From contig CAZVAD010000001.1 of NCBI GenBank assembly GCA_964624645.1, forward strand, positions 40,104 through 104,103: DNA of 64,000 nt, given 5' to 3'. The stretch is from Mariniphaga sp964624645 (GTDB lineage: Bacteria; Bacteroidota; Bacteroidia; Bacteroidales; Prolixibacteraceae). Below, in pieces: positions 9,501 through 18,844 of this stretch. The position numbers and the translations under genes are program-made. Positions within the stretch are counted from its first letter, which is position 1. Each line of letters begins with the position of its first letter. The notes beneath the pieces are model-generated. The model was not told the DNA's origin. It saw nothing but the letters and a program-made list of their open reading frames with translations, and ran no database searches.

Positions 9501-11033
9501 TTATAAAGGAATATTCCCGTGTTTGCGCGGAGGGTTGGTTTTTCTTTTGTTTTTGGTCATCTCCAGTGCGCCGATTATTTTTCTCCGGGTGTCCTTCGGA
9601 TAAATGATTTCATCGATATAACCCAATGATGCGGCTGTGTATGGATTTGCAAATTTTTCGCGGTATGCGATGACTGCATCTGCCCGCTCTTCCTCAGATT
9701 TGTTTCGGTGCAGGATATTTACCGCCCCTTCAGGCCCCATGACGGCAATTTCGGCTGTCGGGTATGCAAAATTCACATCGCCGCCAATATGTTTGCTCGA
9801 CATGACATCGTATGCGCCGCCATACGCTTTGCGGGTAATAATAGTGATTTTCGGGACGGTGGCTTCCGAAAAAGCATAGAGAAGCTTGGCGCCATGCTTG
9901 ATAATACCGCCAAACTCCTGAGTTGTTCCGGGCAGGAATCCGGGAACATCCACAAAGGTTATGAGCGGAATATTGAATGCATCGCAAAAACGGACGAAGC
10001 GTGCCGCCTTGACCGACGAATTGATGTCCAGCACCCCGGCAAGGTTTGCCGGCTGATTTGCAACAATGCCTACCGGATTGCCTGCAAATCTTGCAAACCC
10101 GCAAATGATATTTTTAGCATAATTGGGCTGAACTTCCAGAAAATGATGGTTGTCAATCACATTCAGGATAATATCGTGCATATCATAAGGTTTGTTCGGA
10201 TCTGCGGGAATCAGTTCCTGGAGCGCTTCTTCCACCCGGTCAGAGGGGTCAATGGTGGTTTTTACCGGCACGTCTTCCATATTGTTTGACGGCAAAAAGC
10301 TGATCAGCTCCCTGATCATCATCAGCACCTGTTCCTCATCATCACCGGTGAAATGGGCCACGCCACTTTTGGAGCTGTGGGTGAGCGCTCCGCCTAAGTC
10401 TTCTTTGGAGACATCTTCGTGCGTCACCGTTTTAATCACTTCGGGACCGGTTACAAACATGTAGCTTTTTTCATTCACCATGAAAATGAAATCGGTGAGG
10501 GCAGGGGAATAGACAGCGCCGCCGGCGCACGGGCCAAGAATAGCGGAAATCTGCGGGATGACACCCGATGAAATGACATTGTTGTAAAATATGTCAGCAT
10601 AGCCGGCAAGGCTTTCAACCCCCTCCTGGATGCGTGCGCCGCCCGAATCGTTCAGCCCGATTACAGGCGCTCCCATCTGCAGCGCCAGCTTTTGTATCTT
10701 GACAATCTTGTCAGCATTTGCGCGGCTGAGTGAGCCGCCGTAAACCGTGAAATCCTGTGCAAAAACATAAACCAGTTTACCGTTGATCTTTCCGTAGCCG
10801 GTAACTACTCCGTCTCCGGGAAACACTTGTTCCTGTTTTTCAGAATCTCTGTTTCTTGGTGTTACCAATTTGTCAATTTCAGTAAATGAACCGGGGTCAA
10901 GCAGCAACAGAACACGCTCACGGGCAGTTTTTTTTCCTGCGGCATGTTGTTTTTCAATGCGCTCTTTCCCCCCTCCCAGCTCAGCCTCCTGATTATACTG
11001 GTCGAGCCGGATATATTTTGTGGTTAAATCCAT
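9501..11033 (-). CDS. acyl-CoA carboxylase carboxyltransferase subunit (propionyl/methylmalonyl-CoA type)
   Basis: A 510-residue carboxyltransferase of the PccB/MmdA family: it moves CO2 between biotin and propionyl-CoA/methylmalonyl-CoA. Seen: the KKTARERVLLLLDPGSF opening, the acyl-CoA oxyanion region GPCAGGAVYSPALTDFIFMV, GFLPGTTQEFGGIIKHGAKLLYA, the second oxyanion region RKAYGGAYDVMSSKHI, and the typical C-terminus RKHGNIPL. The ATG at 11033 is preferred over a start 9 codons upstream. It is last in an operon with a biotin carrier and biotin carboxylase, which points to ATP-driven carboxylation rather than a sodium-pumping decarboxylase, since no membrane subunit is present. It serves propionate or branched-chain amino-acid metabolism. 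Confidence 0.93.
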   Translation of the reverse strand: MDLTTKYIRLDQYNQEAELGGGKERIEKQHAAGKKTARERVLLLLDPGSFTEIDKLVTPRNRDSEKQEQVFPGDGVVTGYGKINGKLVYVFAQDFTVYGGSLSRANADKIVKIQKLALQMGAPVIGLNDSGGARIQEGVESLAGYADIFYNNVISSGVIPQISAILGPCAGGAVYSPALTDFIFMVNEKSYMFVTGPEVIKTVTHEDVSKEDLGGALTHSSKSGVAHFTGDDEEQVLMMIRELISFLPSNNMEDVPVKTTIDPSDRVEEALQELIPADPNKPYDMHDIILNVIDNHHFLEVQPNYAKNIICGFARFAGNPVGIVANQPANLAGVLDINSSVKAARFVRFCDAFNIPLITFVDVPGFLPGTTQEFGGIIKHGAKLLYAFSEATVPKITIITRKAYGGAYDVMSSKHIGGDVNFAYPTAEIAVMGPEGAVNILHRNKSEEERADAVIAYREKFANPYTAASLGYIDEIIYPKDTRRKIIGALEMTKNKRKTNPPRKHGNIPL

Positions 11034-11046
11034 GTGAAAAAATGAT

Positions 11047-11556
11047 TTATTCGATTTCAATCAGAGTTTGATTGCCTTCAATGGTATCTCCCTCCTTTAC
11101 ATTAATTTTTTTAATGATTCCATCAATGGGAACCTTGTATTCACTCTCCATCTTCATGGCAGAAATGACGATTGCATTGTCTCCCTGACGAACAACATCT
11201 CCTTCGCGGACAAGAATTTTTACCACCTTGCCTGGCATGGGAGAGAAAATTGTTTTTTCGTTTGTTGCAGCGCCGTTGGAGCCGCGGTTAATCAGGTAAC
11301 GCGCTTCGGCATCTATGACTTCCACATTGAACCTGTCGTAGAGGGTATATGCTACATATTTTTTGGGCTGTGCCTGCGGAACAAGCTCAATATTGTATGA
11401 CCTTCCGCTTTCAATAATGGAAAAAGTGCCGCTGGCGGTATGCAGTAAATCAACATGATAAACTTTGCCGTCCACTTCAATTTCAAGCAGATTTCCATCC
11501 TGGCTGAGCAGGTTCACCCAGCAGGTGCGATTATTAATTTTTATTTCAACCGGCAT
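11047..11556 (-). CDS. biotin carboxyl carrier protein of the acyl-CoA carboxylase
   Basis: 169 residues. The C-terminal biotinyl domain (about 105-169) has SAMKMESEY; the biotinylated lysine is K135. The mirrored half is MPGKVVKILVREGDVV. The N-terminal 90 residues resemble the linker of biotin/lipoyl attachment proteins that dock to carboxylase subunits, as in propionyl-CoA carboxylase alpha chains. It lies 13 bases before the carboxyltransferase and 9 bases after the biotin carboxylase, so all three are co-transcribed. The domains found fused in PccA are split here. Confidence 0.92.
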   Translation of the reverse strand: MPVEIKINNRTCWVNLLSQDGNLLEIEVDGKVYHVDLLHTASGTFSIIESGRSYNIELVPQAQPKKYVAYTLYDRFNVEVIDAEARYLINRGSNGAATNEKTIFSPMPGKVVKILVREGDVVRQGDNAIVISAMKMESEYKVPIDGIIKKINVKEGDTIEGNQTLIEIE

Positions 11557-11565
11557 AACTCTCTT

Positions 11566-13074
11566 TTAAAAATGGTTGATGTAATGAGCTTTTTTCCAGC
11601 GGCTTTGTGCGGGAACAAAACCCTGATTGCTGCTTTTGTGTATCTGGCTTAATTTGTCCATATAATCAATATATGCCGCAATCAGCACCATATCTTCGCA
11701 ATCTTCACAGGTTTTTCCGGAAATCAGTTGTCCCTGGTTCTTTTCAATGAAATGGGTGTCGTATTTCCCATCAATGAAATCGGCATGATTCATTATGCGT
11801 TCCAAGAATTTGATGGAAGTTTTCACCCCGGTGATTTTGTATTCATACAGCGCCCTGCGCATCCTTCGGATTGCTTCATCCCTGTTTCCGCCCCAGACAA
11901 TCAGTTTCGAAATCATGGGGTCATAATGGATGGGTATCTCGTAGCCTTCATACACATAGCCGTCTGTTCTGACGCCTAATCCGAGCGGCTCAGAGATTTT
12001 ATAAATCTTCCCGGAACTTGGCATGAAATTATTGTCGGGGTCTTCCGCATAAATTCTGCACTCAATGGAATGTCCGCGAATAAACAGTTCATCCTGAGAT
12101 ATTTCCAGTGGATTGCCTTCGGCAATTTTAATCTGCTGCTTGACCAGGTCCACTCCGGAAACCCTTTCGGTAATGGGGTGCTCCACCTGAAGGCGGGTGT
12201 TCATTTCCAGAAAATAGTAATTCAGCGCATCATCTACCAGAAACTCAATGGTTCCGGCGCCTGCATACTGCACTGCTTTGGCTGCCTCCACTGCCGCTTC
12301 TCCCATTTTTTGCCGGAGTTCCGGTGTCATAATGGGCGAGGGAGTCTCTTCTATCATTTTCTGGTGCCGGCGCTGAATGGAACATTCGCGTTCAAAAAGA
12401 TGGATGGCATTTCCGTGTTTGTCGCCAAGGATTTGAAATTCGATATGGTGCGGTGAAGCGATATATTTTTCAATATAAACCGAACCGTTTCCAAATGATG
12501 CTTTGGCTTCGGAGCGTGCAGCGCGGACGGCAGAAGCCACTTCGTGTTCGTGGTGCACGAGGCGCATGCCTTTCCCGCCGCCTCCCGCCGATGCCTTAAT
12601 CATCACCGGCAATCCGATCTCTTTGATTGCCCGGAATGCATCTTCATCAGAATCAATGCTTCCTTCCGTTCCGGGAACAATGGGAATGCCTGCTTTTTTC
12701 ATTGCCTCGCGGGCTTTGATTTTGTCGCCCATCCGGTCAATGACCTCGGGGGAAGGGCCAATAAATATAATACCTTCTTCTTCGCAGCGTTTGGCAAATT
12801 GCGAGTTTTCGGATAAAAAACCATAACCAGGATGTATGGCGTCCGAACCGCTTTTCTTTGCTGTTTCAATGATCTTCTCAATATTCAGATAGCTTTCAGC
12901 TGATGGCGCTTTGCCGATGTAGTATGCTTCATCGGAATACCTGACATGAAGGGAAGTGCGGTCAGCCTCAGAAAAAACTGCCACTGACCGGATATCCATT
13001 TCCCGGCATGTGCGCATGATGCGTATGGCAATTTCACCCCTGTTGGCTACAAGAATTTTCTTAATATGCTTCAT
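11566..13074 (-). CDS. accC: biotin carboxylase subunit of the acyl-CoA carboxylase
   Basis: ATP-grasp enzyme that carboxylates biotin using bicarbonate and ATP. About 502 residues, some 50 longer than stand-alone AccC. Seen: KKILVANRGEIAIRIMRTC at the start, the glycine-rich ATP loop SAGGGGKGMRLV, the substrate motif ECSIQRRHQKMIEE, and LEMNTRLQVEHPITERVSG with the metal and catalytic residues. The C-terminal extension (about 450-502) is probably a docking segment for the split carrier and transferase subunits. The ATG at 13074 immediately precedes the conserved motif; 11 extra codons upstream are unlikely. It is first gene of the operon. It may serve propionyl-CoA rather than acetyl-CoA carboxylation. 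Confidence 0.93.
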   Translation of the reverse strand: MKHIKKILVANRGEIAIRIMRTCREMDIRSVAVFSEADRTSLHVRYSDEAYYIGKAPSAESYLNIEKIIETAKKSGSDAIHPGYGFLSENSQFAKRCEEEGIIFIGPSPEVIDRMGDKIKAREAMKKAGIPIVPGTEGSIDSDEDAFRAIKEIGLPVMIKASAGGGGKGMRLVHHEHEVASAVRAARSEAKASFGNGSVYIEKYIASPHHIEFQILGDKHGNAIHLFERECSIQRRHQKMIEETPSPIMTPELRQKMGEAAVEAAKAVQYAGAGTIEFLVDDALNYYFLEMNTRLQVEHPITERVSGVDLVKQQIKIAEGNPLEISQDELFIRGHSIECRIYAEDPDNNFMPSSGKIYKISEPLGLGVRTDGYVYEGYEIPIHYDPMISKLIVWGGNRDEAIRRMRRALYEYKITGVKTSIKFLERIMNHADFIDGKYDTHFIEKNQGQLISGKTCEDCEDMVLIAAYIDYMDKLSQIHKSSNQGFVPAQSRWKKAHYINHF

Positions 13075-13322
13075 GAATGCTAATTTCAAATATGCAATTT
13101 CAATCAATTAATAACTGTGGTTTGGTTAAATTGTTTATTTCAGGTTCTTTATATTTTATTTATGCAAGTTAATTTTGAAGTTACATTATCTCCGTAAAAT
13201 GATGTTAATAAATCTAAATTCACTTTTTTTGCCCGAAAGAAATAACACTTTTTTAGAAACATTGAAAAACAGAGTCAAATAATTTCAGAATATCTTTTGT
13301 TTTGTGATTCATCAATTCATAT

Positions 13323-13330
13323 TATCTTTA
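13323..13330 (+). promoter_or_regulatory. promoter of the second DUF5916 gene, -7 box TATCTTTA
   Basis: Seven of eight matches to TAnnTTTG, with TTTG at 13301-13304 at -33 spacing. It lies in the 280-base divergent gap between the carboxylase operon and the DUF5916 gene; the rest of that gap is AT-rich and shows nothing else. Confidence 0.45.
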
Positions 13331-13354
13331 TCTCTTAAAAACTAATAAATATTA

Positions 13355-15967
13355 ATGTTCCGGAAAATTCCGAGTGTTTTCATAATGGTTGTCATGTCTT
13401 TGTGCGTGGGCGCTCAGGATTTTGAATATAATCTGTCTGATGATTCCCTGGTGAATCATTATGCCGGAATCCGGCGGATTTATTACGCCACCCGCATTGC
13501 GGATGCACCGAAGATTGACGGCAGGTTAGACGATGCATGCTGGCAGGAATCGGGGATATGGGACAGTGGATTCATTCAGCAGATTCCGAACCAGGCGCAG
13601 CCCGCTTCGCAGGAAACACGGATTAAAATCTTATATGATGATCATTATCTGTACGTAGGCATTGCCTGTGATGACAAGGAACCCGAAAAAATCCGCCGGG
13701 TTTTGGGACGGCGCGACATGAACAATGGCGATGTTGCCGGCATAGCGCTGGATACCTATTTTGACAAGCAGACTGCCTTTGAATTTAACGTCACGGCTGC
13801 CGGCCAAAAAGTAGATATGATGCATCTGGGGGAATATGTCTGGGATTTTAACTGGGATGCCGTCTGGGATGGAAAATCATCGGTCGGTGATTCAGCCTGG
13901 TATGCTGAAATACGAATTCCTTTTAATCAGCTGAGATTTGCCCAACGGGATCAGCAAATCTGGGGAATGCACGTCTGGAGATGGATTGACAGACTGAACG
14001 AGGAGAACCACTGGAAACTTATTCCCGTGGATGCCCCGGGAATGGTTTATATTTTTGGCGAGCTGCGCGGAATTCGTGATATTTCCACCAAAAGGAATTT
14101 TGAATTTCTTCCGTATTCAAAAATTAAATATGTTCCCGATGCGATTAAGCGGCTGACTCCCGGATTTGGTTTTGACGGCAAAATCGGAGTAACTTCCGAT
14201 TTTACGTTGGACTACACCATTAATCCCGACTTTGGTCAGGTTGAAGCGGATCCTTCGGTGCTGAATCTCACCGCTTACGAAGTTTTCTATGACGAAAAAA
14301 GGCCGTTTTTTTTAGAAGGAAATAATATCCTCAATTTCAATGCAGGAAGTGACCTGCTTTTTTATTCGCGGAGAATTGGTGCAGCCCCGGATTATCAGCC
14401 CGGTTTGCAGCCGGGGGAGAAAATGTCCATGCCCGATCAGACTACAATACTGAGCGCCTTAAAACTTACGGGAAAAAATCACGCCGGACTTTCATTGGGC
14501 ATAATCAACAGCATGACTGCTGCTGAAAATGCTGCCATTTTTTCAGACAACGGAAACAGAAAAGAGCGGGTTGAGCCTTTTACCAACTATTTTGTGGGGA
14601 GGTTAAAACAGGATTTCAATGACGGAAATACAGCTTTTGGCGGAATGGTAACTTCCGTTGTGCGGAATATCAAAGAAGACCACTTGAATTTTTTACCGGA
14701 CAATTCATTTGCCGGAGGAGTTGATTTTTTACATTACTGGAAAAATCGCAAATATTATGTTGATTTCAAGGGGTTTGCATCCAAAGTTTCAGGCAGTGAG
14801 CAGGCCATTGCAAATCTTCAGCTTGATCCCCGCCATCTGTTTCAGCGGGAAGATGCCGGACATCTTGAATATAAGGAAGGATTGACCGGCCTTGAAGGCT
14901 GGGGCGGACAATTGTCCGGGGGAAAAAGTAGCGGCAAATTGAGGCTGGAAGTTGAGCTCGACTGGCGCTCTCCCGGTGTTGAACTGAATGATGTGGGGTA
15001 TTTGTGGCAGGCAGACTATATCAATCAGGGGCTGAATTTCCTCTATTGGGTAAATAAGCCAAAAGGTGTGCTGAACAGCTATTATATCAGCTTCGACCAA
15101 AAGCACAAAAGGAGTTACGGAGGCGAAAAACTTGGAGACGAAATTCATGGAAATGTTCGCTTTCAGTTTAAAAATCTATGGAAACTGGATCTGTTTGGCA
15201 GTCGCGAGTTTTTCAATCTGGACACCCGCGAATTACGCGGTGGTCCTGCACTTCGCAAGGACGGGGAAAATATGGCCCGGCTCTTTCTGCAAACCAATCC
15301 CAGCAAGGATTTAATTTTGGGCGGCGGTCCTATGGCTACATGGAATGATGATAAAACAGGCCACTCCGAGAACTATATGTTCGTTGTCAGATGGCTGATT
15401 GCCGGATGGATAAGCTTTGACTCCAACACACAATTTACTAAGACAGTTGACAACAATCAATACGTTGCACAGTCGGATATTGATGGCGTCAGGGAATACA
15501 TTGTCGGGAAAATAAACCGCAAACTGCTTACCACAACCCTGAGGGCGGAAATTTTTGCCACCCCCGAGCTCTCTTTTCAGTATTACGGAAATCCTTATGC
15601 AACTGTCGGGAGGTACGAAGATTTCAGAAAAGTGGAACGGGCAAAGTCAGTTCATTTCGCGGAGCGGTTTTCGCCGTTGGCTGTTCAGCAAAACGAAGGT
15701 GAAAGATTTTTGGCAGACGAAAAAGGGAACAATCTGCTGAACCTGGATTTATACAATCCCGATTTTAATTTTCAGGAATTTCGCTCCAACTTTGTGGCAC
15801 GCTGGGAATACAAAACCGGTTCAACGCTCTATTTTGTCTGGACAAACACACGAACACGCTACCAAAACGTTTATGAGCCCTCCGTTTTTGAAAGCCTGAA
15901 AGGAATTCACAAAGTTAAAGCTGAAAATGCTTTTATGCTGAAAGTGAGTTTTTGGTTCTCCATTTAA
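13355..15967 (+). CDS. DUF5916 family exported protein with CBM9-like N-terminus
   Basis: 870 residues. A signal peptide (cleavage near SLCVGAQ) is followed by a CBM9-like sandwich (PKIDGRLDDACWQESGIWDSGF, then DDHYLYVGIACDDKEPEKI; about 45-215). After that comes the DUF5916 body with DFTLDYTINPDFGQVEADP and FYDEKRPFFLEGNNIL. The remaining 500 residues are alternating beta-strands ending in an aromatic strand (LKVSFWFSI), typical of an outer-membrane barrel. The function of the family is unknown; an outer-membrane carbohydrate- or peptide-related role is an inference. It is a paralogue of the gene at 1-2121, and neither sits near SusCD genes. Confidence 0.9.
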   Translation: MFRKIPSVFIMVVMSLCVGAQDFEYNLSDDSLVNHYAGIRRIYYATRIADAPKIDGRLDDACWQESGIWDSGFIQQIPNQAQPASQETRIKILYDDHYLYVGIACDDKEPEKIRRVLGRRDMNNGDVAGIALDTYFDKQTAFEFNVTAAGQKVDMMHLGEYVWDFNWDAVWDGKSSVGDSAWYAEIRIPFNQLRFAQRDQQIWGMHVWRWIDRLNEENHWKLIPVDAPGMVYIFGELRGIRDISTKRNFEFLPYSKIKYVPDAIKRLTPGFGFDGKIGVTSDFTLDYTINPDFGQVEADPSVLNLTAYEVFYDEKRPFFLEGNNILNFNAGSDLLFYSRRIGAAPDYQPGLQPGEKMSMPDQTTILSALKLTGKNHAGLSLGIINSMTAAENAAIFSDNGNRKERVEPFTNYFVGRLKQDFNDGNTAFGGMVTSVVRNIKEDHLNFLPDNSFAGGVDFLHYWKNRKYYVDFKGFASKVSGSEQAIANLQLDPRHLFQREDAGHLEYKEGLTGLEGWGGQLSGGKSSGKLRLEVELDWRSPGVELNDVGYLWQADYINQGLNFLYWVNKPKGVLNSYYISFDQKHKRSYGGEKLGDEIHGNVRFQFKNLWKLDLFGSREFFNLDTRELRGGPALRKDGENMARLFLQTNPSKDLILGGGPMATWNDDKTGHSENYMFVVRWLIAGWISFDSNTQFTKTVDNNQYVAQSDIDGVREYIVGKINRKLLTTTLRAEIFATPELSFQYYGNPYATVGRYEDFRKVERAKSVHFAERFSPLAVQQNEGERFLADEKGNNLLNLDLYNPDFNFQEFRSNFVARWEYKTGSTLYFVWTNTRTRYQNVYEPSVFESLKGIHKVKAENAFMLKVSFWFSI

Positions 15968-15977
15968 TTCATTGACG

Positions 15978-15985
15978 TATCTTTG
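15978..15985 (+). promoter_or_regulatory. -7 box TATCTTTG immediately before the MATE start codon
   Basis: Perfect TAnnTTTG ending 6 bases before the ATG at 15991, so the predicted transcript begins at or within a base or two of the start codon. It lies entirely in the 23-base gap after the DUF5916 stop. Confidence 0.55.
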
Positions 15986-15990
15986 GCGCC

Positions 15991-17328
15991 ATGAAAATGG
16001 CGAATTACATACCGTTTTATAAGAGCAATCTACGCCTGGCTGTTCCTGTTATTCTTTCCCATGCAGGTCAAATCACTGTATCACTGGCTGATAATATCAT
16101 GGTGGGGCACGTGGGGACTACCGAGCTTGCGGCGGCAGCTTTTGCGAACAATGTTTTTACTGTCGGGATGTTTTTCGGGATGGGAGTAACCATCGGTTCC
16201 ACGCCGCTTATTGGCAGAGCTTTCGGAAACAACCGGATGGAAGAGGTTGTGCAGTGGTTGAAAAATGGGATTTTTACACATTTTCTGACGGCTGTGGTGC
16301 TCTCATTTGCTATGGTGGGTGCCTATTTTTTCCTTCCGCGGATGGGGCAACCTCCCAGTGTGCTGGAGCTTGCAAAACCCTATTATCTGATTTTATGTGC
16401 ATCCTATCTGCCGTTTATGCTTTTCTTTTCGATGAAGCAGTTTTTTGAAGGAATCGGAAATACTAAAATTGCAATGCAAATCACTCTGATTTCCAACGTG
16501 ATAAATATTGCAGTGAACTATGTTCTGATTTATGGCAAACTTGGATTTCCGGCGATGGGCCTTGTCGGTGCCGGAATCGGGACTTTGGTGGCCAGAATTT
16601 CCATGCCGCTGATGTATATCATATACATTCTGCGGATTACCCGCTATAAAAACTACTTTTCACATGCCCACCGCCAGGCTTATAGCATTAAGCGAATTTT
16701 TGCATTGTTGAAAATCGGAATCCCGGTAGGTTTTCAGATTGTTATTGAGGGATTGACATTCAGCCTTGGCGCTGTGATGATGGGATGGCTTGGTGAAACG
16801 CCTCTTGCTGCCAATCAGGTTGCAATCGGGCTTGCAAGTTTTTCCTATATGATTTCACTGGGGATTGCGCAGGCAACTACAATCCGGGTGAGTCACCAGT
16901 TGGGAAAAAACAATTATCAATCCTTGAAAATGGCTGTTTATGCTTCCTCGCACATGGTGCTTTTGTTTATGATGTGTATGGGGCTGGTTTTTGTTTTTGC
17001 CCGGAATCACCTTCCGCTGATATTTACCAAAGATGCTGAGGTAGTGGCTGTGGCTGCGCAACTGCTGATTGTGGCTGCAATTTTTCAGGTTTTCGACGGG
17101 TTGCAGGTTATTATGCTCAGTGCATTGCGGGGAATGGCGGATGTGAGAATTCCCATGTTTATGGCATTTGCATCATATATTCTCGCCGGAATTCCGTCGG
17201 GATACCTTTTTGCTTTTCTGATGAATGTCGGACCAACGGGGATTTGGTATGGCTATCTTTTGGGATTGGGGTTTGCCGGATTTTTATTCTTTTTTCGCTT
17301 TAAACATAATATTACCGGGAAAGCATAA
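15991..17328 (+). CDS. MATE family multidrug/sodium antiporter
   Basis: 445 residues with twelve hydrophobic segments in two homologous halves: the MATE (NorM/DinF) fold, which exports cationic drugs or metabolites with Na+ or H+. Family signatures are visible early in each half (LAVPVILSHAGQITVSLADNIMVGHVG, about 12-38; VGFQIVIEGLTFSLGAVMMGWLG, about 245-267), plus the ANQVAIGLASF motif. The start may be ATG 15991 or ATG 15997. A hairpin follows 5 bases after the stop. The substrate cannot be told from sequence. Confidence 0.93.
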   Translation: MKMANYIPFYKSNLRLAVPVILSHAGQITVSLADNIMVGHVGTTELAAAAFANNVFTVGMFFGMGVTIGSTPLIGRAFGNNRMEEVVQWLKNGIFTHFLTAVVLSFAMVGAYFFLPRMGQPPSVLELAKPYYLILCASYLPFMLFFSMKQFFEGIGNTKIAMQITLISNVINIAVNYVLIYGKLGFPAMGLVGAGIGTLVARISMPLMYIIYILRITRYKNYFSHAHRQAYSIKRIFALLKIGIPVGFQIVIEGLTFSLGAVMMGWLGETPLAANQVAIGLASFSYMISLGIAQATTIRVSHQLGKNNYQSLKMAVYASSHMVLLFMMCMGLVFVFARNHLPLIFTKDAEVVAVAAQLLIVAAIFQVFDGLQVIMLSALRGMADVRIPMFMAFASYILAGIPSGYLFAFLMNVGPTGIWYGYLLGLGFAGFLFFFRFKHNITGKA

Positions 17329-17333
17329 AAAAA

Positions 17334-17358
17334 GGGTTATCGTTAAGAAAGATAACCC
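17334..17358. terminator. hairpin after the MATE gene
   Basis: Stem GGGTTATC / GATAACCC (8 bp) with a 9-base loop. The A-run lies 5' of the stem, so the poly-U sits on the minus-strand transcript; for the plus-strand gene it acts at most as a stem without a U-tract. Confidence 0.5.
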
Positions 17359-17747
17359 GATTGTTCACAATTTAGTTAGACCTGTACAAATATTGGTTTA
17401 ACAGAGAAAAGGTAGTGCTACAAGTAATATTCTATTTACATTGTCTTAAAACTGTGCTAATATAGCATTAAATTAAGTTAATTGTGAAATAAAATTAAAA
17501 AATTATTAATAAATGTTAACAGAAAACTTTTTGTATTTTGTATAACGCTGATACATAAGATAATAAAAAACTGGCGATTAGGCCTGGAAAAAACCGGTTT
17601 TTTTGAATCTTGCACAATAATTTTCTGAAAAACAAAAACTTTTTAAAACTTTTTAAAAGAATATCTTAAAAAAGATTAAATTATGCGGATTGTTAAAATC
17701 TATATTCCTGAAGTTTTTGGCAGACAAAACAATTAATTAAGCAGTTT
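17359..17747. other. AT-rich intergenic region with a 16-bp perfect palindrome
   Basis: 389 bases, strongly AT-rich, no credible ORF. Positions 17588-17603 form the perfect palindrome AAAAAACCGGTTTTTT, which resembles a LacI/GntR-type operator with a central CCGG. No TAnnTTTG box fits upstream of the gene at 17748. Confidence 0.5.
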
Positions 17748-18755
17748 ATGAGACTCCTTTCATTATTTATCGGGATTCTGTTCTTTTTACCGGTGTGTTT
17801 TGCAAAAGCACAATATTATTCCTTGCAGGTGGTTATCCAGAATCAGCCGGATAAACCTGTGGTTTTGGGAACGGTTTCGGGTGAAGAATTCACCCCTCTT
17901 GATACCCTCTCTCTTGAAAAAAATGGTGCCAACAGCTTGACGAAAATGGTGCGTTACGAATTTCCGAAGGATGCTGTATGTGGAATGTACCGTCTGATTT
18001 TTGGCCAGACGACCTATGCGCTGGTTATGGATGAACCGCCTCAGCAGCTTGATTTCATTTTCAACAATGAAACCATAGTCTTTGAAACGGATTATAATAA
18101 TCCCGAAGGCAGCCTGAAAATTTCACAATCGGAAGAGAACAGGGTCTGGTTTGATTTTCTGAAAAAAGAAAAAGTACTCCGGGAACAATTCAGGCAGATT
18201 GAAAAAAGTATTGATTTTCATCATTCTGAAGTGAGCAGACTAAAATCCTCTTCACTTCCATCGGCTGAGGCAGAGTCGGTGCTGAGTGGAAAGGCCAACG
18301 AGTTTAATCAGCTGCAGCTTGAGCGTGAGGGGTTTATAAAGAAGATAGTTGATGAAAATGAAAAACTGCTTGTTTCCCGCTTCATCAATTTATACCGCGA
18401 ACCTTTCCGGGATGCTTTTCTGAATCCGGCAGAACGTCTGGCGCATTTTCAGCGGGAATATTTCACTTTTGTTGATTTCAATGATGAAACGCTGATTTAT
18501 TCATCAGTTTTGACCGATAAGATTTTCGATTATTTATTGACATGGAACAATCCGGGGCTGAAAAGAGAGCAGCGTGAAATTGCATATATTAAAGCTGTTA
18601 ATGGCCTGATGTCAAACCTGTCGCCGGAAAAAGGTCAGATTAATGATAAAATGAAAAAATTTGTTCTGGACTATCTCAAAACAGGTTTCAACAGGCTGGG
18701 AATGGAAAGTATTGTTACCTATATTTCGGAAAGATATCCGGAAAATAAATGGTGA
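17748..18755 (+). CDS. exported DUF4369-like protein lacking a thioredoxin domain
   Basis: 335 residues with a signal peptide (LLSLFIGILFFLPVCFAKAQ). The next 120 residues resemble the N-terminal beta-sandwich of Bacteroidota DUF4369/DUF5106 thiol-disulfide proteins (RYEFPKDAVCGMYRLIFGQ; then SEENRVWFDFLKKEK). A charged, helical, possibly coiled-coil region follows (about 150-215). The homologous part of the gene at 45840-47234 continues into a CxxC thioredoxin domain; here the protein ends first, so no redox centre is present. It is probably a periplasmic or surface protein of unknown role. It is monocistronic. Confidence 0.7.
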   Translation: MRLLSLFIGILFFLPVCFAKAQYYSLQVVIQNQPDKPVVLGTVSGEEFTPLDTLSLEKNGANSLTKMVRYEFPKDAVCGMYRLIFGQTTYALVMDEPPQQLDFIFNNETIVFETDYNNPEGSLKISQSEENRVWFDFLKKEKVLREQFRQIEKSIDFHHSEVSRLKSSSLPSAEAESVLSGKANEFNQLQLEREGFIKKIVDENEKLLVSRFINLYREPFRDAFLNPAERLAHFQREYFTFVDFNDETLIYSSVLTDKIFDYLLTWNNPGLKREQREIAYIKAVNGLMSNLSPEKGQINDKMKKFVLDYLKTGFNRLGMESIVTYISERYPENKW

Positions 18756-18844
18756 CTACCGAAAGTCCGGTTGTGGCAATTTTAGTGTTTTCGGTGAAAT
18801 AAAATATAGAGAGACACGCTTTTAAACATTATAAAATTTCAGGT

